Assembly: GCF_019279795.1 (NCBI RefSeq)
Contig: NC_056750.1
Location: forward strand, 825,052,812-825,116,811
Source: Protopterus annectens
Lineage: Eukaryota > Chordata > Ceratodontiformes > Protopteridae
DNA: 64,000 nucleotides
Reading direction: 5' to 3'
How positions within the stretch are numbered: position 1 is the stretch's first letter; each line of letters begins with the position of its first letter. Under the pieces are notes generated by a model. It saw only the letters and a list, made by a program, of their open reading frames with translations, had not been told where the DNA came from and searched no databases. The position numbers and the translations under genes are program-made. Below are positions 1-12,229 of the stretch, piece by piece.

Positions 1-3000
1 ACATCCATTTAACCATACTGTTCTTTACCACATCCATTTAACCACACTGTTCTTTACCACATCCATTTAACCATACTGTTCTTTACCACATCCATTTAAC
101 CATACTGTTCTTTTCCACATCCATTTAACCACACTGTCCTTTACCACATCCATTTAACCACACTGTTCTTTACCACATCCATTTAACCATACTGTTCTTT
201 CCCACATCCATTTAACCACACTGTTCTTTCCCACATCCATTTAACCATACTGTTCTTTACCAGAGCCATTTAACCATACTGTCCTTTACCACAGTCCATT
301 TAACCATACTGTTCTTTACCACATCCATTTAACCATACCATTCTTTCCCACATCCATTTAACCACACCGTCCTTTACCACATCCATTTAACCATACTGTC
401 CTTTTCCACATCCATTTAACCACACCGTCCTTTACCACATCCATTTAACCATACTGTTCTTTACAACATCCATTTAACAATACCATTCTTTCCCACATCC
501 ATTTAACCACACTGTCCTTTACCACATCCATTTAACCATACTGTCCTTTTCCACATCCATTTAACCACACCGTCCTTTACCACATCCATTTAACAATACT
601 GTCCTTTCCCACATCCATTTAACCATACTGTTCTTTACAACATCCATTTAACCACACTGTTCTTTACCAGGGCCATTTAACCATACTGTTCTTTACCACA
701 TCCATTTAACCATTTAACCATACTGTCCTCTACCACATCCATTTAACCACACTGTTCTTTCCCACATCCATTTAACAATACTGTCCTTTACCACATCCAT
801 TTAACCACACTGTCCTTTACCACATCCATTTAACCACACTGTTCTTTCCCACATCCATTTAACCACACTGTCCTTTACCACATCCATTTAACCATACTGT
901 TCTTTACCACATCCATTTAACCATACTGTTCTTTTCCACATCCATTTAACCACACTGTCCTTTACCACATCCATTTAACCATACTGTTCTTTACCAGAGC
1001 CATTTAATCATACTGTTCTTTACCACATCCATTTAACCACACTGCTCTTTACCAGAGCCATTTAACCATACTGCTCTTTACCACATCCATTTAACCATAC
1101 TGTTCTTTCCCACATCCATTTAACCATACTGTCCTTTACCACATCCATTTAACCACACTGTCCTTTACCACATCCATTTAACCATACTGTCCTTTACCAC
1201 ATCCATTTAACCACACTGTCCTTTACCACATCCATTTAACCACACTGTTCTTTACCACATCCATTTAACCATACTGTTCTTTCCCACATCCATTTAACCA
1301 CACTGTTCTTTCCCACATCCATTTAACCATACTGTCCTTTACCACAGTCCATTTAACCACACTGTTCTTTCCCACATCCATTTAACCACACTGTTCTTTA
1401 CCACATCCATTTAACCATACTGTTCTTTCCCACATCCATTTAACCACACTGTTCTTTCCCACATCCATTTAACCATACTGTCCTTTACCACATCCATTTA
1501 ACCACACTGTTCTTTCCCACATCCATTTAACCACACTATCCTTTACCACATCCATTTAACCATACTGTTCTTTACCACATCCATTTAACCATACTGTTCT
1601 TTTCCACATCCATTTAACCACACTGTCCTTTACCACATCCATTTAACCACACTGTCCTTTACCACATCCATTTAACAATACTGTTCCTTTCCACATCCAT
1701 TTAACCACACTGTCCTTTACCACATCCATTTAACAATACTGTTCCTTTCCACATCCATTTAACCACACTGTCCTTTACCACATCCATTTAACCACACTGT
1801 TCTTTACCACATCCATTTAACCATACTGTTCTTTCCCACATCCATTTAACCACACTGTTCTTTCCCACATCCATTTAACCATACTGTCCTTTACCACAGT
1901 CCATTTAACCACACTGTTCTTTACCACAGTCCATTTAACCATACTGTCCTTTCCCACATCCACTTAACCATACTGTTCTTTCCCACATCCATTTAACCAC
2001 ACCGTCCTCTACCACATCCATTTAACCACACTGTTCTTTCCCATATCCATTTAACAATACTGTTCTTTCCCACATCCATTTAACCACACTGTTCTTTACC
2101 AGGGCCATTAAACCATGCTGTTCTTTACCACATCCATTTAACCATGCTGTTCTTTACCAGAGCCATTTAACCATACTGTTCTTTACCACATCCAATTAAC
2201 CATATTGTTCTTTCCCACATCCATTTAACAATACTGTTCTTTCCCACATCCATTTAACAATACTGTTCTTTACCGCATCCATTTAACCATACTGTTCTTT
2301 ACCACATCCCCACACTGTCCTTTACCACATCCATTTAACTACACTGTTCTTTCCCACATCCATTTAACAATACTGTTCTTTCCCACATCCATTTAACCAT
2401 ACTGTTCTTTACCACATCCATTTAACCATACTGTTCTTTCCCTCATCCATTTAACCATACTGTTCTTTACCACATCCATTTAACCACACTGTTCTTCACC
2501 AGGGCCATTTAACCATACTGTTCTTTACCACATCCATTTAACCATACTGTTCTTTGCCAAAGCCATTTAATAATACTGTTCTTTACCACATCCATTTAAC
2601 CAAACTGTTCTTTCCCACATCCATTTAACCACACTGTCCTTTCCCACATCCATTTAACCACACTGTCCTTTATCACATCCATTTAACCATGCTGTTCTTT
2701 CCCACATCCATTTAACCATGCTGTTCTTTCCCACATCCATTTAACAATACTGTTCTTTACCACATCCATTTAACCATACTGTTCTTTACCACATCCATTT
2801 AACCACACTGTTCTTTCCCACATCCATTTAACAATACTGTTCTTTCCCACATCCATTTAACAATATTGTTCTTTACCACATCCATTTAACCACACTGTTC
2901 TTTACCACATCCATTTAACCATACTGTTCTTTACCACATCCATTTAACCACACTGTTCTTTCCCACATCCATTTAACCATACTGTCCTTTACCACATCCA

Positions 3001-6000
3001 TTTAACCATACTGTTCTTTCCCTCATCCATTTAACCATACTGTTCTTTCCCTCATCCATTTAACCATACTGTTCTTTACCACATCCATTTAACCACACCG
3101 TCCTTTACCACATCCATTTAACCACACTGTTCTTTACCACATCCATTTAACCATACTGTTCTATCCAATTAACCATACTGTCCTGTACCATATCCATTTA
3201 ACCATACTGTCCTTTACCAGAGCCATTTAACCATACTGTTCTTTACCAGAGCCATTTAACCATACTGTCCTTTACCACATCCATTTAACCATACTGTTCT
3301 TTACCACATCCATTTAACCACACTGTTCTTTCCCACATCCATTTAACCACACTGTTCTTTACCACATCCATTTAACCACACTGTTCTTTCCCACATCCAT
3401 TTAACCATACTGTTCTTTACCACATCCATTTAACCACACTGTTCTTTCCCACATCCATTTAACAATATTGTTCTTTACCACATCCATTTAACCATACTGT
3501 TCTTTACCACATCCATTTAACCACACTGTTCTTTCCCACATCCATTTAACAATACTGTTCTTTCCCACATCCATTTAACAATATTGTTCTTTACCACATC
3601 CATTTAACCATACTGTTCTTTACCACATCCATTTAACCACACTGTTCTTTACCACATCCATTTAACCATACTGTTCTTTCCCACATCCATTTAACCATAC
3701 TGTTCTTTACCACATCCATTTAACCACACTGTTCTTTCCCACATCCATTTAACCACACTGTTCTTTCCCACATCCATTTAACAATACTGTTCTTTCCCAC
3801 ATCCATTTAACAATATTGTTCTTTACCACATCCATTTAACCACACTGTTCTTTACCACATCCATTTAACCACACTGTTCTTTCCCACATCCATTTAACAA
3901 TACTGTTCTTTACCACATCCATTTAACCATACTGTTCTTTACCACATCCATTTAACCACACTGTTCTTTCCCACATCCATTTAACCATACTGTTCTTTAC
4001 CACATCCATTTAACAATACTGTTCTTTACCACATCCATTTAACCACACTGTTCTTTCCCACATCCATTTAACAATACTGTTCTTTCCCACATCCATTTAA
4101 CAATATTGTTCTTTACCACATCCATTTAACCACACTGTCCTTTCCCACATCCATTTAACCACACTGTCCTTTATCACATCCATTTAACCATGCTGTTCTT
4201 TCCCACATCCATTTAACCATGCTGTTCTTTCCCACATCCATTTAACAATACTGTTCTTTACCACATCCATTTAACCATACTGTTCTTTACCACATCCATT
4301 TAACCACACTGTTCTTTCCCACATCCATTTAACAATACTGTTCTTTCCCACATCCATTTAACAATATTGTTCTTTACCACATCCATTTAACCACACTGTT
4401 CTTTACCACATCCATTTAACCACACTGTTCTTTCCCACATCCATTTAACAATATTGTTCTTTACCACATCCATTTAACCATACTGTTCTTTACCACATCC
4501 ATTTAACCACACTGTTCTTTCTTTATCACATCCATTTAACCATACTGTTCTTTACCACATCCATTTAACCACACTGTTCTTTACCACATCCATTTAACCA
4601 CACTGTTCTTTCCCACATCCATTTAACAATATTGTTCTTTACCACATCCATTTAACCATACTGTTCTTTACCACATCCATTTAACCACACTGTTCTTTCC
4701 CACATCCATTTAACAATACTGTTCTTTCCCACATCCATTTAACCATACTGTTCTTTACCACATCCATTTAACCACACTGTTCTTTCCCACATCCATTTAA
4801 CAATACTGTTCTTTACCACATCCATTTAACCATACTGTTCTTTACCACATCCATTTAACCACACTGTTCTTTCCCACATCCATTTAACAATATTGTTCTT
4901 TACCACATCCATTTAACAATATTGTTCTTTACCACATCCATTTAACCATACTGTTCTTTACCACATCCATTTAACCATACTGTTCTTTACCACATCCATT
5001 TAACCACACTGTTCTTTACCACATCCATTTAACCATACTGTTCTTTACCACATCCATTTAACCATACTGTCCTTTACCACATCCATTTAACCATACTGTC
5101 CTTTACCACATCCATTTAACAATACTGTTCTTTCCCACATCCATTTAACAATATTGTTCTTTACCACATCAATTTAACCATACTGTTCTTTACCACACCC
5201 ATTTAACCATACTGTTCTTTACCACATCCATTTAACCACACTGTTCTTTATCACATCCATTTAACCATACTGTTCTTTACCACATCCATTTAACCATACT
5301 GTCCTTTACCACATCCATTTAACCACACTGTTCTTTACCACATCCATTTAACCATACTGTCCTTTACCACATCCATTTAACCATACTGTTCTTTACCACA
5401 TCCATTTAACCACACTGTTCTTTACCACATCCATTTAACCATACTGTTCTTTACCACATCCATTTAACCATACTGTTCTTTACCACATCCATTTAACCAC
5501 ACTGTTCTTTACCACATCCATTTAACCACAATGTTCTTTACCACATCCATTTAACCACACTGTTCTTTACCACATCCATTTAACCATACTGTTCTTTACC
5601 ACATCCATTTAACCACACTGTTCTTTACCACATCCATTTAACCATACTGTTCTTTACCACATCCATTTAACCACACTGTTCTTTACCACATCCATTTAAC
5701 CATACTGTTCTTTACCACATCCATTTAACCATACTGTTCTTTACCACATCCATTTAACCATACTGTTCTTTACCACATCCATTTAACCATACTGTTCTTT
5801 ACCACATCCATTTAACCACACTGTTCTTTACCACATCCATTTAACCACACTGTTCTTTCCCACATCCATTTAACAATACTGTTCTTTCCCACATCCATTT
5901 AACAATATTGTTCTTTACCACATCCATTTAACCATACTGTTCTTTACCACATCCATTTAACCACACTGTTCTTTACCACATCCATTTAACCATACTGTCC

Positions 6001-6412
6001 TTTATCACATCCATTTAACCATACTGTTCTTTACCACATCCATTTAACCACACTGTTCTTTCCCACATCCATTTAACCACACTGTTCTTTCCCACATCCA
6101 TTTAACAATATTGTTCTTTACCACATCCATTTAACCATACTGTTCTTTACCACATCCATTTAACCACACTGTTCTTTCCCACATCCATTTAACAATACTG
6201 TTCTTTCCCACATCCATTTAACAATATTGTTCTTTACCACATCCATTTAACCATACTGTTCTTTACCACATCCATTTAACCACACTGTTCTTTCCCACAT
6301 CCATTTAACCACACTGTTCTTTACCACATCCATTTAACCACACTGTTCTTTCCCACATCCATTTAACCATACTGTTCTTTCCCACATCCATTTAACCACA
6401 CTGTTCTTTCCC
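1..6412. repeat. 29-bp tandem satellite, about 220 copies
   Basis: An unbroken head-to-tail array of a 29-bp unit whose core reads CATCCATTTAACCATACTG followed by TTCTTTACCA. 6,412 bases divided by 29 gives about 221 units. Units differ at a few fixed positions: CATACTG or CACACTG or CAATACTG, TTC or TCC, TTTACC or TTTCCC, and ACATCC or AGAGCC/AGGGCC. The array enters from the left edge, so its true length is unknown. It ends abruptly in unique sequence at about 6,412. A few units are shortened, near 2,305 and 3,165. No gene is present. Array size and unit length fit a subtelomeric, pericentromeric or large interstitial satellite; the position on the chromosome cannot be told. Confidence 0.97.
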
Positions 6413-6836
6413 TAAAATACTGCTGTATATACTGAATGAGCTTAGTATGGCTGTGGGAGTTATGTATTCCCTTAACCCAAAGCAAAACAGAGCCACTAAA
6501 AGACTTGTGTATATGTTACATGTATATGGCTCACTTGTCCTGCATTCCAGCCATCAACAGACATTACTGCATTGTTATTATAATGTGACTATTACAAAAT
6601 ACCATGTTTTAACCTTAAAATGTACTCATAATATTATTCTAATTTGCATAATCCTACTGATACTACAAACAATAGGCACACAGTTAAATACAGACCTAGT
6701 CAGTATTCCACACAATGCAAACAGTAACTTAAATCCCACTTTCCCCATAAATGCTCATGAGTTTTCAACAAAAACCAAAGAACTACTCTTACTGTATATA
6801 AACATAACACAATACAAAGAGTGGCATCTCTGAATT
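6413..6836. other. no gene recognised
   Basis: AT-rich unique sequence between the satellite and the foldback element. A 128-codon open frame at 6,447-6,833 (+) resembles nothing I recognise, has no repeat or domain pattern and is probably chance. Confidence 0.6.
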
Positions 6837-7197
6837 GGATCTACTTTGAAATGCCGACGCCCATATGATCAATGGTCATGTACCCCAGACAAAAATAGGG
6901 AAACTTGAAAAACTCAAACGTCGACTTTTTTCCAGAATTAACACTTGCCCAAATGTAAACAAAACTCACCCTGAAGTAAGTAAAACCCACCTAGGTGGGG
7001 GGCTGCACCCCCTACACACTTCCAGCTATATACCAACTCCGGGATCACACTACAGTGGAGAAAAGGGCGTGTCATGTTGGGAAAGTGTTTACTTTTCCTT
7101 GGAAAAGGTCAACGGTCAGGTTTTTCAAGTTTCACTATTTTCATCTCGGGTATATGACCATCGATCATATGGGCATCGGGATTTCAAAGTAGATCCC
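6837..7197. mobile_element. foldback (MITE-like) element with long inverted arms
   Basis: The left arm begins GGATCTACTTTGAAATGCCG and the right arm, read on the minus strand, begins GGGATCTACTTTGAAATCCC. The arms stay alignable for over 100 bases, including CCCATATGATC, GGTCAT and GTGAAACTTGAAAAA (left arm GGGAAACTTG...), at roughly 80% identity. About 100 bases of non-palindromic centre separate them. No transposase is present, so it is a non-autonomous DNA element. The superfamily is not assigned because a clear target duplication is not visible. Confidence 0.8.
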
Positions 7198-7899
7198 TCT
7201 GCATCACCCCCCCCCCATGCTTTGTCACTATCTTTCATTTAATACAGTGTGATGTTTTTTACTGAATACCACCCATAAAGTATACACATACTGGCAACAT
7301 TGTATAAATAATTTATTCAAAAGTTAATATACAAAGCTTAAAAGAAATAACAACAAACTACAAATGAAATAAACTAATCTTGGCTGAGGGTAATGCGCTA
7401 GATCAAAAGAGCAAAGGATTCTTCCTTTCTGTGCTCTACAGCTTTCTATTGTTCCCGTTTTTTGTAGCTATTTTGCAGTTTTCCCCCAAAGCTGGAACGG
7501 TCACTAGTTTACAATAATATTTTTTGGTCATCTTCATCTTAAATATGACTGTTTAAAATCAATTAAGCCTGGCTTTGTTGAAATACTCTTTTCTTGTTTT
7601 GGAAGGAATAAAGAAACAAGTTCATCTAAGCATTTTTGATTTGTATTCTGTAAGATACTCAGTGGTACAGGAATAAAGTATACAGAAATGGCAGTACAAC
7701 CCATTCATACTTAAATGACTACTCTGAATTCCCATTTTGGATAAAAAGTATTTTAACTTTTTTGAAATTTTAAGTGATTCAGTTATCCTAAATTAATAGG
7801 CCAGGACAGTGATCAAACTTTTAAAATGGCAGACAAATTAAATATTATGGTTCAACACTTATTTCAATATTTTAATATAAACTTTCAAGATTCCCCAAA
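7198..7899. other. no gene recognised
   Basis: AT-rich unique sequence starting with a C homopolymer near 7,207. I see no coding, RNA or repeat structure that I can support. Confidence 0.5.
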
Positions 7900-9525
7900 T
7901 AAAACAGGACAATCAGTTGAATTTCTTCATAGACTGTTGCTAAGTTAATGACCTGGGCGGAGGGGGGGGGAGGCTTTCTAAGCCTAGCCAAGAATTCCCA
8001 AAAGAATAATGATGTCTTGTATCCAAATAGGACATTGAGAGCCAGGCATTTATACGCTACCTCTGTCCATAAGGCACATGGGTGGCAGGCCCAGTGTACA
8101 TTTTTTACTCCCATTCACTAGGTTGCAGTTAAACTGGATAATACACAAACTCAGCTTAATATGGATGGGAAACTTTTTTATTCCTTGAAGGTGGAAACAC
8201 CGAAGTGCTAGAATAAATAGTTTTGCTTGACTATTTGGCCCTTTTTTTGCCACAGTCGGTGGTTTCTTCTTTTTGGGTCAGAGTTGTTTGTTGTAATATA
8301 TTTGTAAGGAGAAGGGAGTGTGTCGGTGCATAATATGGATGGGAAGCCTGTTTCATAGCAAGGGCAGTCTTTGGGACACATATCTGTCTCTCCACCATGT
8401 TCTGTTTAAGTCAGACAAAATTCAGGTCCCTAGACCTTGTATTTCTGGTACTCTGTGACTTACGAATATACAAGAGATTTATGAGTGTGGGGTTTGCAGA
8501 TGCCTTGTAAGCCAGGCATAGATTTTCCCTCAGCAATCAACAAGAGTGAGTAGAGGGAAATTGGTTTAAGGTGCTCTGCATAAGGCAGGTTTGTTACACC
8601 TTCTATTCTTTTTGTAAGGAACCTGTGAAGACACTCTAGTTGCTGCATATGCCTGGTCAGGTACATACTCTATGATTGGTCTGATAAGAGTGGAGTGCAG
8701 TGGGATAATGACCTCTTTGAACCTAGATGCCATGGCCTTACTTATAAGCTAACAACACAAAAGGAGTTCCTCACCACTGTGGCCATGTGGCGTTCAAAGA
8801 TAAGGCCACTGTCTATGTGTGTGTGTACCCAGATCCCTGACCACTGGATTGACACTTAGGGGCATATTATCAACATGATAATTAGCTGAGATTGTTGACT
8901 TCCCAAAGGGTACAATTATGCATTTCTTAGCACTGAGTTTAAGACCATGGCTTTGGCACCATTTGATAGGCAGTTAATTTTCAAAATTAGTCAGCTATAA
9001 ACCTTCAGCATTTGCTTCTATTTCAGAGAAATAGATGCCAAAAAGAAGCAGGCCCAGTACTGAGCCCTGAGGACTCTGTGAGGGACTAGCCTCTTGCTGG
9101 AGGTGGCCTCATCTATTTTGACCTCCTAGGTCCTATCAGTGAGCCAACTGGCTATCCAGTGCATAATAAAATGGTTTATACCTAAATTAGTGACCTTTTC
9201 TATATTGCCTGAGTGGGGTATTGTACCAAAAGCCTTGGCCAGGTTGAGGTAAGCTGTGTGCACAGTCTTACCTTCATCCAATGCTTTGGTAACCCTCTCA
9301 AAAAGTCCACCAGATTTAACAAAGCCGAACTCTGATGGGTCCAGCATTTGTAGGTTACCTATGTCCTCATTTATCATGCCCTTGATGACTCTTCCCATGG
9401 CCTTACAGATGAGGCTGGTAAGACCTATGGGCCTGTTGTTACCTGGATCAGTGGTTTGACCTCCTTTGTGCAGAGGAATGACTGCAGCCATCTTCCATTC
9501 CTGGGCAGCTGGCGTTTTTGAGGAC
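7900..9525 (-). mobile_element. CR1-like LINE fragment (RT and C-terminus), decayed
   Basis: Minus-strand remains of a CR1-type non-LTR retrotransposon. 9,525-9,126 encodes the start of reverse transcriptase: IPLHKGG, then NNRPIGLTSLICKA, FGFVKSG and YLNLAKAFGTIPH, which match the CR1 pattern of YRPISL, GF-KGRS and YLDLAKAFDT-PH. 8,700-8,460 gives MYLTRHMQQLECLHRFLTKR, the part after the palm, which matches the plus-strand copy at 16,456. The C-terminal stretch (WWRDRYVSQRLPLL, then LPIHI) lies at 8,450-8,280, and a second LPIHI-containing segment at 8,253-8,050 continues to the 3' end near 7,900, so the C-terminus is partly duplicated or interrupted. Stops and shifts are many and the copy is inactive. 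The nuclease domain is missing. Confidence 0.85.
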
Positions 9526-10522
9526 TAACTGCCACCCTCCTAACTATGACACGTACTGGTCTTCTTCATTTGTTGAACAGGACTGACTGTCCTGTAAAGA
9601 CATTTAAACGTCAGTGAGTACTACAATTTTCATTTATCTCAGCCCTGAGATTTACTTCTTTCTGACCCTTGTTAATATGCCTTGAGAATAGCATGGAGGC
9701 TTAACTATGCCTACACATTACTGAAGTCTCCTGATACAAATCTCTTAATAGGCAAAACATTTTCATTCTGACTTGTGGTGTGGGTCTTGAGTCAGCAAAG
9801 TGACCATTGTCATATGTGTTTATGAGTTCCAAGTAATGGTGTACAACCACTGATATGCTGGCTTGTTTAAACAGTCAACATCCTCTATAAACACCTAAAA
9901 TGATAGACGAATGTTGATGCCTATTCCTACCAACTACAGAGTAATAAGTGTTTCTTGGAAATTGTTTGACTCATACGAATATTGCAATTAATTTTACATA
10001 TCATCTTACCTGAGAAATAATATGTTAACCAGATCAGTTGCAATAGGTTCATAGGTAAGTTCGAGGCTAACTGCCCTTGAGAGCCCCTCATGAAGAATAA
10101 AATCCTGTACCTCTTGGTGAGGTAAATACCTTCACCATTATGCCAACCCCAAACTACCTGGGCCCCCTGTATGTCGCTGAAGGGGGTGTGGCTTTCTTGC
10201 TAAGCATTAGGAGGTTAAGTGTCAATTGCATAGCTCTTGTGGTAGGTACAGAACACGTCTCCCATGTATGTACGTCTAATCTTCACTCACTGTCTTCCTT
10301 CTATGTAATATAGAAGGCTATCGACCATTTTAACACCTACCACCTACATTCCTCTTTGAATCTGATTGCTGATAATAATGGATGTTGTGTTCACATTAAA
10401 AAGCAAGGTGCTGCCTTTGCCTTTGTGTCCTGCATACAAATGGAAGTTGTTTTGTTTTCTTTGTCAGTGAAAATGCTACTCATTATTGAAAAACATGGAA
10501 AAAGTATAATCATCAGGTCTGA
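9526..10522. other. no gene recognised (downstream flank of the fucosyltransferase)
   Basis: Unique sequence without open frames of note. It lies 3' of the minus-strand fucosyltransferase and may hold part of its 3' untranslated region or flank. No repeat family is recognised. Confidence 0.5.
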
Positions 10523-10528
10523 TTTATT
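10523..10528 (-). promoter_or_regulatory. possible polyadenylation signal of the fucosyltransferase
   Basis: TTTATT on the plus strand is AATAAA on the minus strand, about 90 bases past the stop codon of the fucosyltransferase. Position and sequence fit a poly(A) signal, but AATAAA is common by chance in AT-rich DNA. Confidence 0.4.
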
Positions 10529-10615
10529 TTAGAGGCGAGAGAGATTTTGTTGAAGTAACTTTGTTTTAATTTTAGAAATATCAGTATTAGATTATGGTAC
10601 CACTGGTACACTATA

Positions 10616-11464
10616 TCATGACCTATACCATTTTATAAGGTTTGTCATTTTCCTGAATTCAGTCATTTTTTTTAACTCTATACAGGCTTTACAATAATGA
10701 TCAACAGTCTCATATGACTTTGAAACAAAGTGCTTTTGCCAAGAAAAGTACTTCATGTATTCCTTGTCATCCTTATCCAGTTTCTCAAGATATTTGGCCA
10801 GCTGTTCTGCTGTGTTGAAGTCCTCTACATGAATAAAACTGTCTGGTGGAATGAACTTTTCATAGTTTTCTCTAGAAGGACCAAGAACTACAGGGACTGT
10901 GCCAGAAAGAAATGCATTTCTCCACAGCTTTTCAGTGATATAGTCAGTGTGAACAGAATTTTCAAATGCAAGGTAGAATTTATACTGAGAAATGGTTGTG
11001 TGAAGTGAGGCCTTATCAAGTGGTCGATGGTTCTTTCCATATATATCAATATTGATATATTTTCTTAACTCGTTATAGTACTGAACTCTTCTGAAATGTG
11101 GTAACCAGTTGCTAACAGTCCAGACAACCAGTTTGTTCTCCTTAGGAATAGAATAATTCTGCAGGTCTTTTGTCATTTGTAGAGACCCATAGGGAACAAA
11201 AATGTCAGAATCTTTCCTGTAACACATGGTTAAATTAAACACGTTGTTCAAATGCTCCAGGCCTCCAGTATTACTTGGAGACTCCATGTTAAACCAGACC
11301 CACATCTGGTGTAATGGGCGGTCTCCCTGAGGAAGCTGTTCCTTGCTGATATAAACATCCCAGTGGAAAATAATCACAGCATCTGATACTGAGTATGCAT
11401 TCATATCATCAGTAAAGTTACAACCAGTGATGTTATACAACTTCATGCATGTGTCACATTTCAT
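10616..11464 (-). CDS. alpha-1,3/4-fucosyltransferase (GT10), catalytic domain
   Basis: A 282-codon frame covering almost the whole catalytic part of a vertebrate Golgi fucosyltransferase of family GT10 (the FUT3-7/FUT9 group). These enzymes move fucose from GDP-fucose to N-acetylglucosamine in glycan antennae, making Lewis-type structures. Landmarks: CMKLYNITGCNFTDD at the start (cysteines and an N-glycosylation site), VIIFHWD at residues 29-35, FNLTMCYRKDSDIFVPYG, WTVSNWLPHFRRVQYYNEL, then the donor-binding core YKFYLAFENSVHTDYITEKL, VPVVLGPSRENYE and DSFIHVEDF, ending LIKWYRS at a TGA stop. Vertebrate members are usually coded in one exon, as here. The HWD tripeptide is the one found in the Lewis enzyme FUT3; FUT6 has arginine at the tryptophan position. 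An in-frame TAA lies directly before the first ATG, so this frame does not extend to the anchor; that part lies in the next entry. It is either a gene with a sequencing slip or a young pseudogene. Confidence 0.93.
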   Translation of the reverse strand: MKCDTCMKLYNITGCNFTDDMNAYSVSDAVIIFHWDVYISKEQLPQGDRPLHQMWVWFNMESPSNTGGLEHLNNVFNLTMCYRKDSDIFVPYGSLQMTKDLQNYSIPKENKLVVWTVSNWLPHFRRVQYYNELRKYINIDIYGKNHRPLDKASLHTTISQYKFYLAFENSVHTDYITEKLWRNAFLSGTVPVVLGPSRENYEKFIPPDSFIHVEDFNTAEQLAKYLEKLDKDDKEYMKYFSWQKHFVSKSYETVDHYCKACIELKKMTEFRKMTNLIKWYRS

Positions 11465-11675
11465 TTAAAGTCTCTGCAGGTTTCCATAACAGTATTGTCA
11501 GTTCTTTCTCATTTTTCAGACACTTGTCTGCCAGTGGCTGTTTTGATATTCTGTTTATATTTAGTTGTTGTTTATAGAGTGCTAATTGTGTGGTTCCATT
11601 TATTTTTAAATATAGGAAAATGAATGCTGACATCATAAACTGAAGAAGAATGAAAAATAATACTCTGAAATTCAT
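11454..11675 (-). CDS. fucosyltransferase N-terminus: tail, membrane anchor and stem
   Basis: A 73-codon frame just upstream of the catalytic frame and overlapping it by 11 bases in another phase. It starts MNFRVLF and has a hydrophobic run (residues about 5-22, LFFILLQFMMSAFIFLYL), the single membrane anchor of a type II Golgi enzyme. A stem follows, and then LTILLWKPAE, which matches the opening of the GT10 catalytic domain (ILLW). The protein should pass straight on to the KCDTC segment of the next frame, so one base gained, or two lost, near 11,455-11,465 separates the halves. The ATG lies 17 bases inside an apparent exon start, normal for this gene family. Alone this piece has no enzymatic part. 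Confidence 0.85.
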   Translation of the reverse strand: MNFRVLFFILLQFMMSAFIFLYLKINGTTQLALYKQQLNINRISKQPLADKCLKNEKELTILLWKPAETLNEM

Positions 11676-11691
11676 CTTGGTTTACTGTATT

Positions 11692-11710
11692 CCTAAAAAA
11701 GGAAAGAAAA
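11692..11710 (-). promoter_or_regulatory. splice acceptor 5' of the fucosyltransferase coding exon
   Basis: On the minus strand a pyrimidine run (CTTTTCTTTCCTTTTTTAG) ends in AG at 11,694-11,693, followed by GAATACAGTAAACCAAG and the ATG. This fits a 3' splice site for a coding exon preceded by an untranslated exon outside what I can identify. Confidence 0.6.
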
Positions 11711-12229
11711 GCTAGTTATTCGCAGATGTCAAACATATTATTTTGAGGTTAGACTATATATTTTACAAATGTAAACATAAACTATATATTTTCTGTGGGA
11801 ACTCGCCACATCTCTCTCCCTTTTTTTTTGCTGTATGCAAAATCATATCCTGTTTGCCCATAAAATATTTCCTTCTTTGTCAACAGACATTTCCTGACAA
11901 ACTGTGACTGATTATGCTCCGATTACTGCATTGATGTGAGACAGTTTATACTGAACAGGTTGAAGAAAGGTTGTAATTCCTAATACACTGCATCATCCCT
12001 ACCCCTGGAAAAGCACTACCCACTTAATCTATTGTATATTATTTTGTTTTTTTCTCTTAGTCATTTATTTGTATTACTTGCTGCTGTCTTTATAACTACA
12101 TTATCTGTAAGCTACCATTTTTTCATATAAGACTTACAAATGTAACAGAAAGAAAGAATATATGAGCATTTAAAATATAAGACAAGAAAGCATGACTATC
12201 TGATTAAGTCATTGCCTGACCTTTCTATA
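11711..12229. other. probable intron or upstream flank, no gene recognised
   Basis: AT-rich sequence upstream of the fucosyltransferase coding exon. I see no untranslated first exon or promoter element that I can defend. Confidence 0.5.

Noticed and set aside
6447-6833. 128-codon open frame next to the satellite
   Set aside because: No recognised domain, unremarkable composition, and it ends at the edge of a foldback element. Probably chance.
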